NCBI GenBank assembly: GCA_038323375.1
Contig: JBBQGV010000005.1
Location: 1 to 64,000, forward strand
DNA: 64,000 nt
From: JABWAJ01 sp038323375
GTDB taxonomy: Bacteria > Bacteroidota > Bacteroidia > Chitinophagales > Saprospiraceae
Direction of reading: 5' to 3'
Notes under the pieces: generated by a model
Seen by the model: only the letters and a program-made list of their open reading frames with translations
Database searches by the model: none
What the model was told of the DNA's origin: nothing
Part shown: in pieces, positions 59,946 to 64,000 of the stretch
How positions within the stretch are numbered: position 1 is the stretch's first letter
How the letters are laid out: each line of letters starts with the position of its first letter
Position numbers and translations under genes: made by a program

Positions 59946-60053
59946 GAAAAAGCAGTGTTTGATGCTGACAAATTTAATAAATTTGCCGAACATTCGATTC
60001 ATACCGCCCATTTACCCCTGCGGCTTTTTTCATTTTCGTCAAAAGTGCATTTC

Positions 60054-60680
60054 ATGCTGCAAACCAAAGCGCTTTTTTATAGTTACGATGGTCGCAACCA
60101 GTTGCAATTCCCGGATATTGATTGTAAAAAAGGGGAACACTGGCTGCTGTTGGGACAATCCGGGAGTGGTAAAACCACTTTGCTGCACCTGCTTGGCGGT
60201 TTGTTGTCGCCAAAAGGCGGTGTTGTAAACATAGATGGCACCAATATCGCCAACCTGAAGGGGTCTGCATTAGACCGGTTCAGGGGACAGCGGGTGGGGA
60301 TTATTTTCCAGAAGGCGCATTTTGTAAAATCGCTGACCGTTGAGGAAAACCTGCTGCTTGCTCAACAATTAGCCGGTGCGCCGGCATCCAAAACCCGGAT
60401 CCGGGAACTGCTGGAACGCCTGAACGTTGGCCACAAACACCGGTCCAAGCCTGACCGGTTGAGCGCCGGCGAACAGCAGCGGGTGGCCATTGCACGCGCA
60501 TTGGTCAACCAACCTGCGATAATTTTGGCTGACGAACCAACTTCGGCATTAGATGATGTGAACTGCAACGAAGTGATTCACCTCCTTGAAGAGCAGGCAG
60601 CAGCCGTTTCTGCAACTTTGTTGGTTGTCACCCACGACAGTCGCCTGAAAGCGGCATTCCGCAATCAGATTCACCTGTAA
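60054..60680 (+). CDS. LolD/MacB-type ABC transporter ATPase
   Basis: A 208-residue ATPase: Walker A LGQSGSGKTTLLH (34-41 core), Q-loop IIFQKAHFVKSLTVEENLLLAQ, signature LSAGEQQRVAIARAL (E in place of the usual second G of LSGGQ, as in some LolD relatives), Walker B IILADEPTSALD and H-loop VVTHDSR. It is followed after 20 bases by its FtsX-like permease. ATG at 60054 gives the complete first strand. Confidence 0.93.
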   Translation: MLQTKALFYSYDGRNQLQFPDIDCKKGEHWLLLGQSGSGKTTLLHLLGGLLSPKGGVVNIDGTNIANLKGSALDRFRGQRVGIIFQKAHFVKSLTVEENLLLAQQLAGAPASKTRIRELLERLNVGHKHRSKPDRLSAGEQQRVAIARALVNQPAIILADEPTSALDDVNCNEVIHLLEEQAAAVSATLLVVTHDSRLKAAFRNQIHL

Positions 60681-60700
60681 TCCTCACAAGGCAACCCATT

Positions 60701-61951
60701 ATGAACTTGTTTCAACTAAGCTGGAAAAACCTGACCAACAAACCGCTTTCTCTGGCGCTCAACCTCATTCTGTTTGCGCTGGGTACCGGGCTGATTTCGC
60801 TGTTGCTGCTGCTTAGTTCGCAGTTGCAGGAAAAATTTGACAAAAACTTAGCTGGCATAGACCTCGTCATCGGTGCCAAAGGTAGTCCGCTTCAACTCAT
60901 CCTGTGCAGTATGTATCACGTGGATACACCGACGGGCAATATTTCTATCAAAGAAGCAAAACCGTTTATGCGCCCCGGCCACCCGCTGATCAAAGCGGCG
61001 ATCCCTTTATCTATGGGCGACAACTATAAAAACTACCGGATTGTAGGCACCACTCACGACATCCTGGCGCTGTACAACGCTGAAATACAGGAAGGAAAAA
61101 AGTGGGAGAAGACCTGGGAAACGACCATTGGGGCGACCGTTGCTGCTGACCTGGGGCTGAAAATTGGAGATCAGTTCCAAAGTTCGCACGGGTTCGCTTC
61201 TGAAAAGGATATGGATATGGCTCATGAAGGCGATTTTATTGTGGTGGGCATTCTGAAGCCCAGCGGATCGGTCGTGGATCAACTGATTCTGACTAATACC
61301 CAAACGATCTGGGCTGTTCATGAACACGCCGCCGAAGGAAGCACCGACAGCACCGCGCACGAAGCGCATGCCGACGATTCCAAGCCGTTGATTGAGTATG
61401 AAGACAGAGACATCACCTCGTTGCTGATTCAGTTTAAAAATCGCAACTATATGACCCTGAATATGGGACGCTCCATTAACGAAAATACCGACATGCAGGC
61501 GGCCATGCCCGCTTTTGAAATCAATCGGCTTTACGCCAATATGGGGGTCGGCGTAGATGCGCTCCAGGCACTGGCTTTTGCCATTATCCTCGTTTCAGGG
61601 CTTAGCATTTTTATTTCGCTGTTTTCCTCCCTTAAAGAGCGCCGCTACGAATTGGCGCTCATGCGGGTGATGGGCGCTTCGAGATCCCGGCTGTTTTTCC
61701 TCATTATCCTGGAAGGCTTGTTGCTGGCGGTGTTGGGTTGCATTATTGGTTTGCTGCTGAGCCACGGAGGCATGGCCATCTTATCCGGCCTTATGAAAGA
61801 TGCTTATCGCTATGCCTTTTCCGGCTGGGTTTTTCTGAAAGAAGAATGGATTTTGTTGTCGGGTGCGCTCATCATTGGAGTGCTGGCGGCGGTGATTCCT
61901 GCTATTATGGCCGGCAGGACGGATATTTCGGAGACGCTGGCGGAGGGGTAG
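60701..61951 (+). CDS. FtsX/MacB-like ABC permease with His-rich loop
   Basis: A 416-residue permease. Helix 1 (19-40) is followed by a large extracytoplasmic domain (about 45-285) and three C-terminal helices with ALAFAIILVSGLSIFISLFSSLKERRYELALMRVMGASR, the FtsX signature. In the outer domain, residues about 207-228 contain AVHEHAAEGSTDSTAHEAHADD, four or five His among acids. Such a loop suggests metal handling. ATPase and permease match the type VII (mechanotransmission) ABC systems. Substrate is not known. Confidence 0.9.
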   Translation: MNLFQLSWKNLTNKPLSLALNLILFALGTGLISLLLLLSSQLQEKFDKNLAGIDLVIGAKGSPLQLILCSMYHVDTPTGNISIKEAKPFMRPGHPLIKAAIPLSMGDNYKNYRIVGTTHDILALYNAEIQEGKKWEKTWETTIGATVAADLGLKIGDQFQSSHGFASEKDMDMAHEGDFIVVGILKPSGSVVDQLILTNTQTIWAVHEHAAEGSTDSTAHEAHADDSKPLIEYEDRDITSLLIQFKNRNYMTLNMGRSINENTDMQAAMPAFEINRLYANMGVGVDALQALAFAIILVSGLSIFISLFSSLKERRYELALMRVMGASRSRLFFLIILEGLLLAVLGCIIGLLLSHGGMAILSGLMKDAYRYAFSGWVFLKEEWILLSGALIIGVLAAVIPAIMAGRTDISETLAEG

Positions 61952-61952
61952 A

Positions 61953-62041
61953 AAGGGGCAAGTTGGCAAGAGGCAAATGCGCAAAGGTTAAATTGGCAAT
62001 TATGCAACGCTGATGATTGCCGTTTTGCCAATTTGCCCCTT
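61953..62041. repeat. Long-loop inverted repeat after the ABC permease
   Basis: AAGGGGCAAGTTGGCAA (61953-61969) and its complement at 62025-62041 pair at 16 of 17 positions (one G-T) across 55 bases. Within the loop, AAATTGGCAA and GGCAAATG give further partial copies of the arm. It may terminate the ABC operon. Confidence 0.6.
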
Positions 62042-62143
62042 GCCTATTCCGCTTTTCCTTTTCTACAATTAACGCACTACAAGTGTAACAACCCGTGATT
62101 TTCCGCATTGATAATAAACGGAATTTCAAAAAACAGATGAACA

Positions 62144-63238
62144 ATGAAAAAGACCTTTTACCTGCTTGCCCTCGTCTTTGCTCCGGGCAACATGCTCCTT
62201 GCCCAACCCACCCTGCAAATGAACGTTGTTCCAGAAATCGGGGACTTTACCTATTGGGCCAGAGCCGATTCCAGTACCGCACAGCCCGGCAATCCTGGCA
62301 CCAATCAGGTATGGGATTTCTCTGGGCTGTCGTCGTCAACCCCGACGACACGCTATGAATATATCGCGCCGACAGACACGCCCTATTCCAACGAATTTCT
62401 GACGGCCACCCTGGCAACTAAACACGACATCAATATCAACAGCCAGACCTTATCGATCTATTCTTATTTTAAAAAAGGAGCAAACCAGCACCTGCTCTTA
62501 GGTACTCAGGGTCTATATTTCGACAGGGTCTACACCAATCCGGATGTACAAATCCAGTACCCCCTCAACTACAACGATACCTATCAGGATGACTTTTTCT
62601 CCATACATACATTCTCCAATATCCCGGATGATCCGAACTTCTCGGCAGGCATGCGCACAGTGGAATACGACGCTTACGGCACGCTGATTACGCCGCTGGA
62701 TACCTTTCTGAATGCCATGCGCATCCGAACAACCACGATGCAAATTGATTCCACTACTTATTATTACGATCAATCCGTCAAACATGAAAGCAGGACAACT
62801 TACGACTGGGTAGTTGCGCATCAGCCTGGTCTATTGGTCTCCATTTCATACTATACTTTCACCAAAGTCACGCACTATTTTAACTTCGGTGTTACGATCA
62901 CTGAGGTCAGTCCGAAAATTAAAACGGTTTACTACATTTCGGCAGGCTCAGTGTCGGCACTTTCGCACCCGGAACCACTCGAAGGGCTGAGTACACTTTC
63001 CATCGGCCCCAATCCGGCGACTGATCAATTGACGCTGCGATTCACAGTCGAACGGACAGCGGCCTTGCAAATCCGCCTGACCGACGCCAGCGGGCGCACT
63101 CTGCGGATACAAAAGCTGGATGCGGGAGCCGGCGAAAACAGGAAGACGCTTTTTGTTGGAGATTTGCCAACAGGCGCATATTTCCTGTCGCTGACCGATG
63201 GGCGGGGAATAAAGACGGTGCCTTGGCAAAAAATTTGA
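62144..63238 (+). CDS. Secreted protein with T9SS type A sorting domain
   Basis: A 364-residue exported protein. Signal peptide to about LLAQ (residue 21), a beta-rich body (22-275) of unknown function, a short linker with HPEPLEG (about 275-281), and a C-terminal type A sorting domain: LSIGPNPATDQLTLRFTVE, LTDASGRTLRI, DLPTGAYFLSLTDGRGIKTVPWQKI. Type IX secretion would export it and attach or release it at the surface. The linker is encoded by REP-like DNA. No enzyme motif was recognised. Confidence 0.92.
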   Translation: MKKTFYLLALVFAPGNMLLAQPTLQMNVVPEIGDFTYWARADSSTAQPGNPGTNQVWDFSGLSSSTPTTRYEYIAPTDTPYSNEFLTATLATKHDININSQTLSIYSYFKKGANQHLLLGTQGLYFDRVYTNPDVQIQYPLNYNDTYQDDFFSIHTFSNIPDDPNFSAGMRTVEYDAYGTLITPLDTFLNAMRIRTTTMQIDSTTYYYDQSVKHESRTTYDWVVAHQPGLLVSISYYTFTKVTHYFNFGVTITEVSPKIKTVYYISAGSVSALSHPEPLEGLSTLSIGPNPATDQLTLRFTVERTAALQIRLTDASGRTLRIQKLDAGAGENRKTLFVGDLPTGAYFLSLTDGRGIKTVPWQKI

Positions 63239-63250
63239 TTCCAGTCGGGT

Positions 63251-63264
63251 TAGAAAATTTTCTA
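63251..63264. terminator. Palindrome TAGAAAATTTTCTA between convergent genes
   Basis: A perfect 14-base palindrome flanked by GGGT and CCCC, 12 bases after the T9SS gene and 3 bases before the stop of the M56-like gene. The same palindrome occurs in the coding frame at 63541-63560. Confidence 0.6.
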
Positions 63265-63267
63265 CCC

Positions 63268-64000
63268 CTACTGTGCTTCGTCTTTATCCACCACAATTTT
63301 ACTCTTGCCGTTCAATTCAAAACCGGACACCTTGCGGTAAATGGCTTTGTATCTTTCCCAAACTTCGTCAGGCTGTTTTTTGCCGTTCACTTTCATTCCT
63401 TTCCCGGTGAGTTCGAGGGTGTAGTTCTCCGTGTTTTGGATTAAGCCATCTTTGACTAAGGCTTTTTCAAGCGCTGATTCAACCGTTCGGTCAACCCGGC
63501 CGCCGTCTTCAAAATAACCCCAGATATTCCCGTCTGGTTGGGGTAGAAAATTTTCTACCCGTCCAGGAAAATTTTCTACCCGTCCAAGTTCGCGGGCCGC
63601 CTGATCTTGTTGATTGCGATGTTCACCCCACTTTTCTTTGCGCTGTTTCTCCAACGCTTTCCATTCTTTTTTGTGCGCCATCAATGCTTTCCGCTGCGCT
63701 TCATTCAAGGCTTTGTGTTCTTCTGCCTTGAACAGGGCATCTTCCCGGAACCCTTCTGCCAGGGCTATTGCAAGCTCTTTTTCTTTCAGCAGGTTCAGGT
63801 AATGGCCTTCTTCAATTCTGGGATTGGGAAATAAATGACCTTCCTCAAAAAGCTCCCCATTCAGCTTGAAGGTTTTGTTTTCGTCATTCCATTCAAAAAC
63901 AAAAGGTGCTGCACTATCCGAGCCTTCAATTTTGAAAAGGGTGTTGCTATTGGCATCCCGCTCTTTGATGATATGGTGGGTTGCGCCATCGCCCCAAAAA
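63268..64000 (-). CDS. M56/BlaR1-like protein, C-terminal part (gene continues past window)
   Basis: The minus-strand frame is open from its TAG at 63268-63270 to the right edge (about 243 codons); the 146-residue frame beginning at 63708 with TTG is only its 3' part. Visible are FKIEGSDSAAPFVFEWNDEN, KTFKLNGELFEEGHL, a charged helix (AQRKALMAHKKEWKALEKQR), ALVKDGLIQNTENYTLELTG and MKVNGKKQPDEVWERYKAIY. These resemble the periplasmic C-terminal region of Bacteroidota M56/BlaR1 sensor peptidases; the HExxH domain would be upstream. Two 7-residue repeats (GRVENFP, GRVENFL) come from an inserted palindromic sequence. Confidence 0.7.
   Translation of the reverse strand, partial: FWGDGATHHIIKERDANSNTLFKIEGSDSAAPFVFEWNDENKTFKLNGELFEEGHLFPNPRIEEGHYLNLLKEKELAIALAEGFREDALFKAEEHKALNEAQRKALMAHKKEWKALEKQRKEKWGEHRNQQDQAARELGRVENFPGRVENFLPQPDGNIWGYFEDGGRVDRTVESALEKALVKDGLIQNTENYTLELTGKGMKVNGKKQPDEVWERYKAIYRKVSGFELNGKSKIVVDKDEAQ
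63541..63588. repeat. Palindrome and 21-base tandem repeat inside the M56-like gene
   Basis: GGGTAGAAAATTTTCTACCC (63541-63560) is a perfect 20-base palindrome. The unit AAAATTTTCTACCCGTCCA recurs from 63547 and 63568 (21-base period), so the frame is kept and codes for two copies of GRVENF. The palindrome also occurs downstream at 63251-63264. Confidence 0.85.

Noticed and set aside
1..64000. CRISPR arrays, tRNA or rRNA genes, prophage or insertion sequences
   Set aside because: I saw no regularly spaced repeats, no cloverleaf-like segments in the gaps, no rRNA motifs and no transposase, integrase or phage structural genes.

Overview
The window is bacterial chromosome from a Bacteroidota organism with roughly balanced base composition. 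Support comes from a gliding-motility gene of the gldE type in the mutY-ssb-gldE order typical of the phylum, a type IX secretion C-terminal sorting domain, a PcrB/GGGPS-like prenylglyceryl phosphate synthase, a TroA-type metal transporter with DtxR partners, and many TAnnTTTG (-7) promoter elements with no clear Shine-Dalgarno sequences. The gene content fits the Saprospiria (Lewinella/Haliscomenobacter-like), but that family placement is inference. I saw no rRNA, tRNA, CRISPR array, prophage or intact insertion sequence.

Region by region. 1-2.06 kb is a small conflict/defence patch: an EAD11-NB-ARC STAND NTPase cut by the window edge, then a UPF0175/DUF3368 toxin-antitoxin pair whose toxin reading frame carries two in-frame TAA codons. 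2.2-5.2 kb holds mutY-ssb-gldE. 5.2-9.0 kb is a polyamine block: AdoMet decarboxylase, a glutathionylspermidine-synthase-like ATP-grasp enzyme, its YgiB-like lipoprotein partner and a membrane-fused spermidine synthase. 9.3-20.2 kb mixes a DUF4143 ATPase, a Tat-exported oxidoreductase, two MFS carriers, pfkA, a rhomboid protease and a ParA with a ribbon-helix-helix-like partner.

20.3-24.6 kb is a three-gene leftward operon of SurA/parvulin-type periplasmic chaperones. It is followed by a 740-base gene-free stretch with DnaA-box matches and an AT-rich tract (candidate oriC), and then by a very long hairpin in the presumed leader of ctaA. 26.4-34.2 kb carries a Crp/Fnr regulator, dnaX, nadE, a glycosyltransferase, methylmalonyl-CoA epimerase, TauE and MarC membrane proteins, and uppS.

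34.3-41.5 kb includes the most distinctive system: a metal ABC transporter in which the substrate-binding protein and the ATPase are one polypeptide joined by a single membrane helix, a separate permease with a DtxR-like tail, a stand-alone DtxR regulator, and the same inverted repeat (TTTTAGA-N4-TCTAAAA) at both promoters. A CorA transporter lies divergent from the permease next to the second copy of the repeat.

41.5-64 kb is mainly housekeeping: an RND exporter, a polysaccharide-deacetylase-like protein, hutI, an OmpA-family protein, glutaryl-CoA-dehydrogenase-like and tocopherol-cyclase-like genes, a SulP transporter, RNase G, a 30-residue basic protein, HU, yicC-gmk-apaG, a methylguanine methyltransferase, a LolD/FtsX-like ABC pair with a His-rich loop, a T9SS-sorted protein, and the 3' part of an M56/BlaR1-like gene that carries palindromic repeats inside its coding frame.
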